NCBI RefSeq assembly: GCF_964340395.1
Contig: NC_135557.1
Location: forward strand, 10,816,046-10,880,045
Direction: 5' to 3'
Source: Glandiceps talaboti
Taxonomy: Eukaryota > Hemichordata > Enteropneusta > Spengelidae
DNA: 64,000 bases
Positions 27,580 to 34,050 of this stretch are shown here, in pieces; position 1 is the first letter of the stretch, and the number at the start of each line of letters is the position of its first letter. The notes below the pieces were generated by a model that was not told the DNA's origin, searched no databases, and was given only the letters and a program-made list of their open reading frames with translations. The translations under genes and the position numbers were made by a program.

Positions 27580-30500
27580 TAAATAAATTAATTAATATAG
27601 AAATAAGACTTTATTTACTTTATAATAGATTAAAATGGAACTGATCTGGAACCATCATATTCTATACTACTTACAGTTACTATTATTGTATGTGCTAACG
27701 CTATGTTATAACGTTAACTCGATAGTATATTATGGACAGACTTTAAGACATTATGTGCATACTCAACATAGTACTATCATTGTTGTGTATGGAGGATTTT
27801 GAGAAAAAAAATTGTTTCCAGGTGAACCAGAAAAAAATTGTCACAATGCACCAGAAATGAGCAAATTTGGAAACATTATTCTCATGTATTCTTTGGCGGC
27901 GCGCCTCCATAGGCGCTGCAAATGCTTTTAATACAAGTATAAATTCTTGTTTTTTCCAGCACTTGCACTATATAGCTCTGCTTTAAACCCAAGTGCACAC
28001 AAAGTTTTCCTTTCCTTTTCTGACCCAAGAAAACATATTTCAGGATTTGTGTTGCAATATCTCAATGACACAGTCAATATCTGAAGGGGACTATTTGGTT
28101 TCTGTAAATTAAGACAATTTAAAAAACAAGACAGGAGTCAATAAACTAGTGTTAAAATCCAGGGGTGAACAAATCATTTTGTGAACTGGTGGTCCCCAAA
28201 ATCCAGTGGTCCTGCTGAAAGAATTAGTGGTACAAGGTAAAATTTGTGTGGTCCACCCCAAAAAATCGCTAGTCCTGGACCCAGGACCAGTGGGTTTGTT
28301 CAACTCTGCAATCAATATATTTTTCTTCCAATATAAATCTCTTATAAAGATGTACAAATAAATCTTTCTCAAGTTGACAATGAAAATTGAGAAACAACAA
28401 ATATAACGAAATATAAAAAATAATATTTTCCCTTAGAACTTGCATGAATTGACAGATTTAGTACTGATCAGAGTTGATTTTGGAACTGTTCTATAATTTA
28501 AAGTTGTAATTTAACGTAGACAGACGTCTTTCATACTAACTGCTAATTCTTCTGCTTGCACAGAACAAGTTATTTAGAGGTACAGTTGTGAACCATTGTG
28601 ACGTGGTATAGGTATGAACAACGCATTCAAACTTAATGACTAATTAAAAAAATTGCACTGCTACTCCATTTGAAGAAAAAAAATTGATGCAGGTCTGACA
28701 GTAGAAAAAAAATTGCTGTCACTCTGACTGGGGAAAAAATTGCTCCCATACCTACTTCCTCCATACCCCCCCCCCCGAAATCATATAGTTCTCCCCTTAG
28801 TTACGGTAGATCTCGATCTAGACTATCTAGTTGCCGCACGAGTTGGACCCCCTGCCTACCAGCTCCCTGTTTTCTGCCCTGCCCGCCACAAAGCTTCCCG
28901 GCACCGACTTCTTAAATCAAGTCGGTCACCCAATCTTCTGACACCAAAACTTAAATTTTCCTCAGTCATGTCGAGCACATGACAGAAAGTGACTCCCTCT
29001 GTCATGTCAAGAAACGTGCTGTCAAAGCTGACAGACCTAAATCGGACAGAACAGACTCCATGACAGACGACGGGACGTGCTCACAAAAGGATACCACAAC
29101 AGCAACTCGAGTCGGCGCGTGCGTGTTTGTATCCGAGAAAGTGTGCCCTCTAGCGGGGGATCTTAATGAAAGCCCTTCATAAACAACTGTATGCACATAA
29201 CGACGTAGTGTTACCGCATATAATAATAGTAACTGTACATATAATAATACAGTATGCACATAATGACTTAATATTTGCACATAATAACATATTTAATGCA
29301 CATAATAACAGTGTTCGCACATACAATAACAGTAATTGTACATATAATAATACAGTATGCACATAATAACTTAATATTTGCACATAATATAATATTTAAT
29401 GCACATAATAACATAATGTTAGCACATACAATAATAGTAACCGTACGTAATAAACTATTCAATGCACATAATAACATAGCGTTTGCACATACAATAATAG
29501 TAACTGTACATAATAAACTATTTAATGAATATAATAACATAGTGTTTGCACATACAATAATAGTAACTGTACATAGAATAATACAGTATGCACATAATAA
29601 CTTAATGTAAGTACATAATAAACTATTGGATGCACATAATAACATAGTGTTTGCACATACAATAATAGTAATTGCATACTTAAGTCAGTTGTGGCTTTCC
29701 ATAATAGTAAGTATAACATATGCATATGTTCCTATTGTTTGCGATTATTGTTGTAAATCGTGGACGGGATTGGTCTATTTTTCCCCCATAGGAAAACATG
29801 GTGAATTTGTCTTAATAGGTAAAAACAAAACACTATTCCCATCCATAGCTCCATTTCAAATCACTGAAACGTTCGATACGTCCGGGACCTTGTACCTTTA
29901 ACGCCTTTAACTTTTTGATGTTGATAGAGTTGACTTACCCAAGACTTCGAGCTGTATTGAAGTCTCATAGCCAATATCACCCATGGTTTTGCAATAATAT
30001 ATAGCATTGTCTTTACTCTTCACACGAGTTATCACCAAATTGCTGTTTTCATCAAAAGTATATCTAGAGTTAATTGTTGTATTTGACCCATCACTTTTTC
30101 TGGATGCGATGAAATTCGATTTCGTGTCCTTTGTCCACCGTATAAGTGTTGCAAGCTTTGTTAGGTTACATGACTCAAGGATGGCATTTCCACCAGCTTT
30201 TACCGGTAATACTTCCGAACTTCCACTATTCACGACAATTACTGCAAAATTGGGAACAAAATATAAAACATTGCTGTTAATAATGTTCATTGCAATTGTA
30301 CTCGAAATTCATTTCATGTTATCATATCTGTATCCTGTCAATGAACTTCGGGGCTACTCTACATGATACATCATTAAATCATGCAAATCATACAGAAATA
30401 AGAATGAAATGAAAATGTTACAGTGGAGAAATTGGAAATCCGGCGAACACAGTCAATACTTATAAAGTGTAAAATTTCCCTTATCAGTTGACGAACCATG

Positions 30501-30813
30501 TGGTTGTTAGATCAAGTTTGAATTTTGGAAAAAAGTTAAAACTTATCAATTCGTGTGGTATTTTAACAGACTGGGTGTAAACAGTCAGTTAGCCACGTGA
30601 TTCTTTTGTCAAAAGCGGCAATGTGCCAGATCTAGAGGAGACTGGAATGGTGTCACGTGACACCGATGAGACCGTTCAGCACTAGAGCATACCTATATGA
30701 CCTTTCGGTGAGTTGCTCGTACTTTTAACCGTTGTCTTACCATTTGCGTCATTATTACGATTTATTATTGAGATGATCATATGTTGTGTCATGACTATCA
30801 CTACGATGGTCAT
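56..30813 (-). CDS. Gene A: Ig-domain transmembrane receptor, partial at 3' end (gene span)
   Basis: I joined this gene by splice signals and codon phase on the minus strand. The exons are a signal peptide (30741-30813), a V-type Ig domain (29939-30241), a transmembrane exon (10629-10744), and cytoplasmic exons at 8508-8561, 3505-3585, 2463-2510, 1383-1430 and 56-103. Weaker candidates lie at 8831-8872 and 4655-4708. Phases agree throughout: 1 into the Ig exon, 1 out of it, 1 into the transmembrane exon, 0 out, and 0-0 in every tail exon. The product is a type I membrane protein with one Ig domain and an unusual tail built from tiny exons. No kinase or other catalytic domain is visible, and the coding sequence leaves the window on the left. 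It is divergent from gene B. Signal-Ig-TM proteins include immune, recognition and adhesion receptors. The comparable transmembrane exon phase in gene C makes a receptor kinase a reasonable alternative. Confidence 0.72.
104..1382. other. Gene A intron with short simple repeats
   Basis: No exon was found here. It holds a (TCAC)n tract near 480-505, a (TCAA)n tract near 527-547, the large TATG/GATG array at 893-1113, and a degenerate (TCAG)n tract at 1139-1185. Confidence 0.5.
893..1113. repeat. Compound microsatellite (TATG)n/(GATG)n
   Basis: About 220 bases of TATG tetramers alternate with GATG blocks and a short GGCT block. It produces overlapping open frames (MYVC repeats) that are artefacts of the tetramer. 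Confidence 0.97.
1383..1430 (-). CDS. Gene A 48-bp cytoplasmic exon, duplicated copy B
   Basis: A 16-codon exon, [16 protein letters not shown], phase 0 to phase 0, with a polypyrimidine acceptor (cacatgtcttag) and donor gtaag. It differs from copy C by three residues. Splice sites and frame are kept in both copies, which argues that both are used. Confidence 0.64.
1840..1922. repeat. (AT)n microsatellite
   Basis: An uninterrupted AT tract of about 83 bases inside the first duplication unit, where it has expanded. Confidence 0.97.
2222..2325. repeat. (CATA)n microsatellite
   Basis: CATA tetramers with a terminal CGTA variant block, lying between the two duplicated units. Confidence 0.95.
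2463..2510 (-). CDS. Gene A 48-bp cytoplasmic exon, duplicated copy C
   Basis: A 16-codon exon, [16 protein letters not shown], phase 0 to phase 0, with acceptor ending cttag and donor gtaagg. It is nearly identical to the exon at 1383-1430 and sits in the second unit of a direct genomic duplication that includes flanking intron. It also aligns more distantly with the exon at 56-103. Confidence 0.62.
3505..3585 (-). CDS. Gene A 81-bp cytoplasmic exon with a tyrosine motif
   Basis: A 27-codon block, phase 0 to phase 0, with acceptor ctttcatgtatgttcaag and donor gtaagt. It begins [10 protein letters not shown] and ends PMNYTKPRN. The tyrosine followed by T-K-P is a possible phosphorylation and docking site; that is inference. 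It matches the neighbouring tail exons in strand and phase. Confidence 0.52.
4655..4708 (-). CDS. Gene A candidate 54-bp cytoplasmic exon
   Basis: An 18-codon open block, [18 protein letters not shown], follows acceptor atttcgttacag and stops at a weak donor (gtgaac). It has the same phase and length class as the other tail exons. The poor donor keeps confidence low. Confidence 0.25.
4812..4900. repeat. (CGTA)n/(TATG)n microsatellite
   Basis: CGTA tetramers pass into TATG tetramers over about 90 bases. Confidence 0.95.
6945..6997. repeat. (TATG)n microsatellite
   Basis: A TATG tetramer array abutting the 3' tail of the LINE that follows. Confidence 0.93.
6996..8075 (-). mobile_element. CR1/L2/Rex-group non-LTR retrotransposon, 5'-truncated and frameshifted
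   Basis: On the minus strand, reverse-transcriptase blocks appear in order from 8075 downward: a motif with SSAFN, then [18 protein letters not shown], then the catalytic FADDTT box (about 7830), then a thumb and C-terminal region ending [12 protein letters not shown] and [18 protein letters not shown] near 7160. At least two frameshifts break the reading frame (around 7690 and 7970). The 3' end carries an AATAAAAC signal followed by a pentanucleotide (ATATC)n tail at 6996-7022, as is common for this LINE group. The 5' end stops in the TATG array at 8083. It is a dead copy inside a gene A intron. Confidence 0.85.
8083..8440. repeat. Compound TATG/AT/GT/GGAT microsatellite
   Basis: TATG tetramers, then (AT)n near 8200-8251, (GT)n near 8252-8280, GGAT blocks, and TATG again. 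All open frames here are repeat translations. Confidence 0.96.
8508..8561 (-). CDS. Gene A 54-bp cytoplasmic exon
   Basis: An 18-codon block, [18 protein letters not shown], is bounded by acceptor atcattttgacag and donor gtaagt. It is phase 0 to phase 0 and therefore fits directly after the transmembrane exon. The sequence is hydrophilic and acidic, as expected for a cytoplasmic juxtamembrane segment. No known motif is recognised. Confidence 0.6.
8831..8872 (-). CDS. Gene A candidate 42-bp cytoplasmic exon
   Basis: An open 14-codon block, [14 protein letters not shown], phase 0 to phase 0, lies between a mediocre acceptor (ctataataatag) and a good donor (gtgagt). It would add a tyrosine in a YFN context, which resembles a Grb2-type YxN site. 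The weak polypyrimidine tract and small size make it a candidate only. Confidence 0.32.
9298..9424. repeat. (ATTT)n microsatellite with ATTC interruptions
   Basis: About 127 bases of ATTT tetramers with two short ATTC blocks. Confidence 0.96.
9706..9850. repeat. Dispersed repeat, copy 1
   Basis: The landmarks GGTTACCCGAA, CAAAATTGTGAA, GTGGATGCTGAAA and AACATCA occur in the same order and orientation at about 53461-53600. The family is unidentified. Confidence 0.6.
10262..10443. mobile_element. Hairpin element 1 in a (TA)n tract, hammerhead-like core
   Basis: A (TA)n tract at about 10249-10263 is followed by a 65-bp lead segment (GTATCAATCTG through TAATAGA) and then a perfect inverted repeat: arms 10329-10382 and 10390-10443, 54 bp each, with a 7-base loop. 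A second (TA)n tract follows at 10446-10491. The lead segment and the core (GGTTGTAACTC-GAGTTTCACGC) align with element 2 near 62.5 kb. Read on the minus strand, the centre gives GATGA, a CGC/GCG stem, then GAAAC, which resembles the hammerhead ribozyme core, with the base before UGAUGA changed to G. Confidence 0.75.
10446..10491. repeat. (TA)n microsatellite flanking hairpin element 1
   Basis: An AT dinucleotide tract directly abutting the right arm of the perfect hairpin. Confidence 0.95.
10629..10744 (-). CDS. Gene A transmembrane exon
   Basis: A 116-bp exon with acceptor tttttcattttag and donor gtaagt. It starts in phase 1 and ends in phase 0. It encodes a short acidic stalk ([11 protein letters not shown]) and then a strongly hydrophobic segment ([20 protein letters not shown]) followed by a basic stop-transfer sequence (RIHTR). 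The phase matches the Ig exon upstream (G plus AA gives Glu) and the phase-0 tail exons downstream. The assignment to the same gene rests on phase, strand and order, because the intron between them is about 19 kb. Confidence 0.78.
10880..10894. repeat. Poly-C tract
   Basis: A run of about 15 cytosines in gene A's long intron. Confidence 0.95.
11078..13310 (+). mobile_element. Tx1/L1-like non-LTR retrotransposon, decayed
   Basis: On the plus strand the element opens with an endonuclease-like start ([15 protein letters not shown], about 11081) and then decays. The linker to reverse transcriptase reads [16 protein letters not shown] (about 11530). The RT itself shows [20 protein letters not shown] and then [20 protein letters not shown] (about 11700-11870), followed by a [12 protein letters not shown] block near 11920. 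The C-terminal region carries [15 protein letters not shown] (about 12613) and a Cys-His cluster ([18 protein letters not shown], about 13080). This order is typical of Tx1-type L1 elements. Frameshifts and stops occur throughout, and the expected FADD box is degraded to SVCADNMTF, so it is a pseudogene. Confidence 0.82.
13311..16680. other. Gene A intronic stretch without recognised genes
   Basis: Nothing is firmly supported here. A 158-codon open frame at 14369-14845 (+) lacks an ATG start, splice context and recognisable domains. A segment of about 40 bases at 15062-15100 (GCATACAATTATATTTC through GACATTTCTCTCA) recurs at about 15873-15912. Confidence 0.4.
16690..17045. repeat. TCAAGGTCA-type dispersed repeat, copy 1
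   Basis: A segment of about 350 bp shares landmarks with 19.35-20.10 kb in the same order: TTTTAGGGGACAGGGAAC, TTTACGATTCAAG, GGTCATAGTC, ACTTTTATCGAAACATTCA, TTTTGTAGCAAAAA and TTACCAAGACAACTG. Confidence 0.7.
17628..17832. repeat. Compound (ACC)n/(ACA)n/(CAAA)n/(CAGA)n repeat
   Basis: Trinucleotide blocks pass into CAAA, ATAA and CAGA tetramers across about 200 bases. Open frames on the minus strand (runs of V, C and F) are artefacts. Confidence 0.95.
18104..19085 (-). mobile_element. CR1-group LINE 3' fragment with (TTCAA)n tail
   Basis: On the minus strand, 18466-18945 encodes the C-terminal part of a CR1/jockey-like reverse transcriptase: [29 protein letters not shown], and later [14 protein letters not shown]. 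Upstream sequence to about 19085 continues in other frames ([12 protein letters not shown]), so at least one frameshift is present. The 3' end shows an AATAAAT signal and a short (TTCAA)n tail at about 18104-18122, marking the insertion end. It lies in gene A's long intron. Confidence 0.8.
19340..20100. repeat. Two tandem copies of the TCAAGGTCA-type repeat
   Basis: The units at about 19340-19740 and 19741-20100 are offset by about 355 bases. Paired landmarks are GATCCCGATGTGCTACATAT with AGGTCCCGAAGTGCTATATA, and TAGGTTTTAGGGGACGGGGA with TAGGTTTTAGAGGATTGAAA. The first unit contains TTCAAGGTCAAGGTCATAG. Confidence 0.75.
20281..22500 (-). mobile_element. CR1/L2-group LINE with intact 5' end, truncated inside reverse transcriptase
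   Basis: The minus-strand frame 22411-21386 begins with a true ATG and a hydrophobic leader ([16 protein letters not shown]), a basic linker, and then an endonuclease domain: [24 protein letters not shown] (about 21590), and, after a one-base frameshift near 21395, LSDHRVV. Further frames give a linker ([15 protein letters not shown]) and then RT blocks [17 protein letters not shown] and [12 protein letters not shown] (about 20300). The element stops there, in the A box of RT, so the palm catalytic box and the 3' half are missing. Frameshifts near 21395, 21145 and 20630 make it a pseudogene. Loss of the 3' rather than the 5' part is atypical for target-primed insertion. Confidence 0.85.
22501..25639. 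other. Gene A intronic stretch without recognised genes
   Basis: No coding exon, RNA gene or transposon was recognised. The sequence is AT-rich and mostly unique by eye. Confidence 0.4.
25640..26233 (+). repeat. Left long terminal inverted arm with about 63-bp subrepeats
   Basis: The subunit runs from TTTAATAGTTTATTATGTAC through TACTATTATTGTATGTGC to CTATGTTATTATGTGCA. Successive TTTAATAG starts at 25813, 25874, 25938 and 26001 give spacings of 61, 64 and 63 bases. Confidence 0.85.
27230..27475. repeat. 12-bp tandem repeat in a roughly 104-bp higher-order unit
   Basis: The unit is AAGAACTTATTC, repeated in blocks. The blocks are separated by GTTACTTGAATTATCACC and CATTGTTTGCATAAGTT, which also recur. 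The block plus spacer makes a higher-order repeat. Confidence 0.85.
27488..27572. repeat. (TA)n microsatellite
   Basis: About 85 bases of TA inside the nested inverted-repeat element, next to its right arm. Confidence 0.96.
29170..29699 (-). repeat. Right long terminal inverted arm
   Basis: The reverse complement matches the left arm's terminal sequence and subrepeat blocks. It ends next to the CCCTCTAGCGG-containing interior. Confidence 0.82.
29939..30241 (-). CDS. Gene A exon 2: V-type immunoglobulin domain
   Basis: This is a single 303-bp exon, phase 1 to phase 1, with acceptor tttgcag and donor gtaag. It contains the marks of a V-set Ig fold in order: a Cys in strand B (ILESCNLT), the core Trp of strand C (LIRWTK), and the strand E to F region ([18 protein letters not shown]) with the Tyr-x-Cys signature. 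A closing beta strand follows (SIQLEVLG). The domain is extracellular and probably binds a ligand or another receptor. A symmetric phase-1 single exon is the usual form of Ig domains that shuffle or duplicate. I saw no second Ig exon for this gene in the long intron that follows. Confidence 0.85.
30741..30813 (-). CDS. Gene A exon 1: start codon and signal peptide
   Basis: The first ATG in this open frame is at 30813. The exon encodes [17 protein letters not shown] followed by a polar stretch, which fits a secretory signal peptide. It ends at GCAAAT-G before gtaag, so it exits in phase 1 and fits the next exon, which starts with two bases of a codon. The open frame continues upstream of the ATG for about 70 bases to a stop, so an extra upstream start or exon is possible. 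No promoter element was identified. Confidence 0.55.
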
Positions 30814-30882
30814 GCAAGATAATAAATATGCTTTCAAGTTTATAGTGAGTGTAAAAGGAAAATAAACGTTGATACTCGACAA

Positions 30883-33800
30883 CTAAATTTTATCGAAATC
30901 TGAATTTCCGAGTTTTATTTGCTGTCGGTCGTTTTAAAGCAAACGTGTGTTTTTATGTTTACAAAATCCAAGCACCTATGCCCCACCGAATTATGTGTAT
31001 ACAGTGTTGCTACTTTTCGTTGTGTTTTCTGTTTTCAATGTGGCGACGTGGCACAATGTGATTGGGGTTCATGTCAAGGGCCGAGCGAGGACGGCAATGT
31101 TTCATCCTTTGTGAAACATTAAAAGACATTTGAACAAATTTGATCAAAAACTTACCTTAACAAGGACTTTGAAAATCACAATCATGTAATCGACACTCTC
31201 GCGTCGTGCATTGATCATAAAATTAGCTACATTTCCTCTTACGTATACTTAAATGTTCTCATTTTCACTCGTTATGAAGATATTTGTCGGTTTATTTCCT
31301 GATTCGTCACAAGGCTATAATGATATATAAAACAAGATAGTCGATTTGCTGTGCTAAATCTGGAATCGAATAAAATAAGATCCGTGTTGACTTGTACAAA
31401 TTTGGAATCTATGAGGAAAAAAGAGGTGAATGTAATTTAACGTAAACCCTTTGGGCCCGAGGATAGCTATATGACTGATGTGGCCATATAATTAAAGAAA
31501 AATAAGCTTATCTTCTAATTCACGACCTAAGGATCAAGTATGCGTCACGAAATCGCTGAAAAAAACAGTATTTATATCAATAATTCAAAAACTGATTGTT
31601 GTAGCACAGATGAAGAAATATCAGTGAAGATTTCCGCTTGTATAGTTTCTAAAATGACGAATTCTTGTGAAAGATATGGCGACGTGAAAATACACTAACA
31701 TACGGCTAGTGAACACTGAACAGTCACCGTTGTACACGTACGACACGTACATAATGGAGGCTCACGGCGTTATTTTTACCCATCATGCTCTACATCCCCT
31801 CTGGCTCCCTGGAATGTACAAAATTAATTTTGTATATGCAATGTGGAGTTTCATTTTTCTTAAGTTAAAAACATCCATCGACTAGTCAAATATTACACTA
31901 GACAGTGTGATTGAGATAAACCTGTATATATATATATTCCCAAACCATTCGTGACGTATAGTGTTAAATATCACTTCTGCCATGAGTCGCTTAACGTCAT
32001 GATATTTACTCAACACATGCTTGCCAACAGGTTTTCTGCTCGGACAAGGCACTCCGATCGTAAATTAAAATTAAGTAAAAACAAACAGCGACTGACCCAG
32101 TTACTGTAAATGGTACATTTATCAAACAGACAACTGATATCTGAAAGTTCCTTTAAAAAGATAGTAGATGCATTGAACATAACATGTTATTATTTTTGTT
32201 TCAAATTTCAGTCAATTTTGCAAACATGCACTTAAAAAAATATGAAATGTAGCGGAAAACTTAACGCTTATAAATTTATTTTGTGGCGGAGTTAAATGTT
32301 ACACACGTGATTTTACTGACAATGCAGTGACGTGACACAACATTAAGATATTTTGAGTGGTATAGAAAGATAAAAAAAATGTTTTATTCGATATCTTTTC
32401 GTTAGTTCGTATCACCGTTAATGCCATTAAAATGTGACATTCGTCGGGATATGGAAACGGCACTCATGGTGATTTGACAAACGCACAGATAACATCAGGT
32501 AATAACCCCTAAGGCTAATGTGTTGGCTTGTTGCCAGTGAAATTAGCTTGGCTGTTCTAAGAGAAGTACACCCCCGGATAAGTATTTTGTAATAGTTGTA
32601 GCAGCACATTTGCGTTTCAAAGTTCCCTTTTCTGGACCCTCCCCACTCGTCTGTGGTAGTGTGTAGGAGGAACAAAACTTAAAATAATATAGCTATGTTT
32701 CATCATGATGGCCTTATGAACGTCAGCGAAACCTTATCAAGGGCGTCTTTATTGTCGATGTACAGTTTTAAAAATGACAAAATCACTGTATATTTACTTT
32801 TGCTGCCAAAAAAAAATAACAAAGCTTCAGAATCATTGCCTTACTTGAAGTATTTCATTTGAGGTGTTTAACATTCGTGAACGTCATCCTGGGTGAGAAA
32901 TTATTATTCCTGAATAATTTTCTCCATATAGTCTTTGAAAATACAAGGGACCTGTGGAAATTGTCGCTCTGAGTCGAAGACGAATAGTGTCAACACTCTT
33001 AGCTTATTATTTTCATTTGAATATGTAAACGTTATGATCAATGGCCAAGTGCAAGTTAGAAATAAATTTAAACTTTGTACTGCAACTAATGCTTGGCTAA
33101 ATTATAGTTTTCAACCTGAGTCATCAGTATATAAAGTCGCTTTGTTTGCACATTGTAATGAGCCAAACGATATGATGCATAAGAATATTACTTACTTGAA
33201 ATACAAAGGAGCATAAAAAGTAACATGGAGAGCCGATACATTCTCTGGCTGGTGTTATCCGGCATAGTAAAATTATACTTAGGCTGGTTTGTATAAGAAA
33301 TACATACTTAACGTTCACTTTACACAATTGTTTAAATGTGGAAAATCCTCAATTTAATCCGACAAACGCCAGTGCTTCCTATCTATCCGACTACATTCGC
33401 CAAATTAGACGCCCACTTGGTGTATGTGATATATGAACCTATGCGACTAATCGTTCAGTAAAGGCTGAGCATGAGCATGTACCGAGACCTCTGGTGTTGA
33501 CTTCAAATGGTTTACTTTAATGAAGCTGATTGGCGCCACCCCACATTGGATATTATTTGGGATATTGCCAAGCAAGTAGTACACCCAAACTGGTGATTAT
33601 AAACAAATAAACACTCAAGTGGTATCAAAAAACCTTTATTCTTTTGAGAATGCTTGACATGTACATGTAATATGTAAAATTCTTGTGTGAAACCTTTGAA
33701 CAGTAGTTCTGATTCTTCCTTTATGTCGTGCGTTATATTGACAACACCCCCTCCACCCAAAAACTAAAACAAATAAAAACAAACCACTCCCTTTGGATTC

Positions 33801-33920
33801 GTCGATATGGATGGTAGGTTTCGTCCAATTAGAATGCGATATTGGTACCAGGTGATAGCGTATGATGCATTCTACAACAAAACACTGTGTTAGAAACGCT
33901 ATCGTTCACAATACACGAAT
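30883..33920. other. Intergenic region between divergent genes A and B
   Basis: The start codons of the two Ig receptor genes point away from each other across about 3.1 kb. No promoter element could be supported. An open block at 32935-33216 (+) follows an acceptor-like tctccatatag, has possible N-glycosylation sites (NYS, NIT) and ends at a stop, but has no recognised family or partner exon. A 16-bp palindrome (ACAAAATTAATTTTGT) lies near 31830. Confidence 0.45.
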
Positions 33921-34050
33921 ATGAAACTACATACAGGTATACAGACTAAGACTAGGTTTACTTTCTTGTATGTCGCATTTCTATTTATTTTTATTGGATT
34001 GACACAAGGACGTCCATATAGTGACAATGAAGACAATGGTGACAACAAAG
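33921..34050 (+). CDS. Gene B exon 1: signal peptide
   Basis: The ATG at 33921 opens a 43-codon block with a basic N-terminus and a hydrophobic core (FTFLYVAFLFIFIGLTQG), probably cleaved near Gly30. A polar acidic stretch follows (SDNEDNGDNK). It exits in phase 1 before gtaatg. This exon is short and easily missed. Confidence 0.75.

Larger units (their letters stand above)
26234..27671. mobile_element. Nested 1.4-kb inverted-repeat element
   Basis: The ends are inverted copies of about 95 bases: AGTAGTGTAGAATATGATGG on the left, and AGTAGTATAGAATATGATGG on the right read in reverse complement. Both continue inward through CAGATCAGTTCCATTTTAAT and TAAAGTAAATAAAGTCTTAT. The element sits inside the outer foldback element, and the outer-type subrepeat resumes just after it (ACAGTTACTATTATTG). 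No coding region was recognised inside. Confidence 0.75.
25640..29699. mobile_element. 4.06-kb inverted-repeat (foldback) element, non-autonomous
   Basis: The two ends are inverted copies. The left end starts GAAAGCCACAACTGACATAA and the right end, read inward on the minus strand, starts GAAAGCCACAACTGACTTAA. The similarity continues inward for about 530 bases and includes blocks such as TACTATTATTGTATGTGC and TTATTATGTGCAT. Each arm is itself a series of about 63-base subrepeats. No transposase frame was recognised between the arms, and no convincing target-site duplication was seen. The interior holds a nested inverted-repeat element (26234-27671), a 12-bp tandem array, and a less AT-rich segment at 28750-29170. 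Confidence 0.8.

Noticed and set aside
30814-30882. Longer N-terminus for gene A
   Set aside because: The extension begins at TTG directly after an in-frame stop. In an animal gene the first ATG at 30813 is preferred.
32935-33216. Possible secreted-protein exon between genes A and B
   Set aside because: It has an acceptor-like 5' edge and N-glycosylation motifs but no partner exon, no ATG at its start and no family resemblance.
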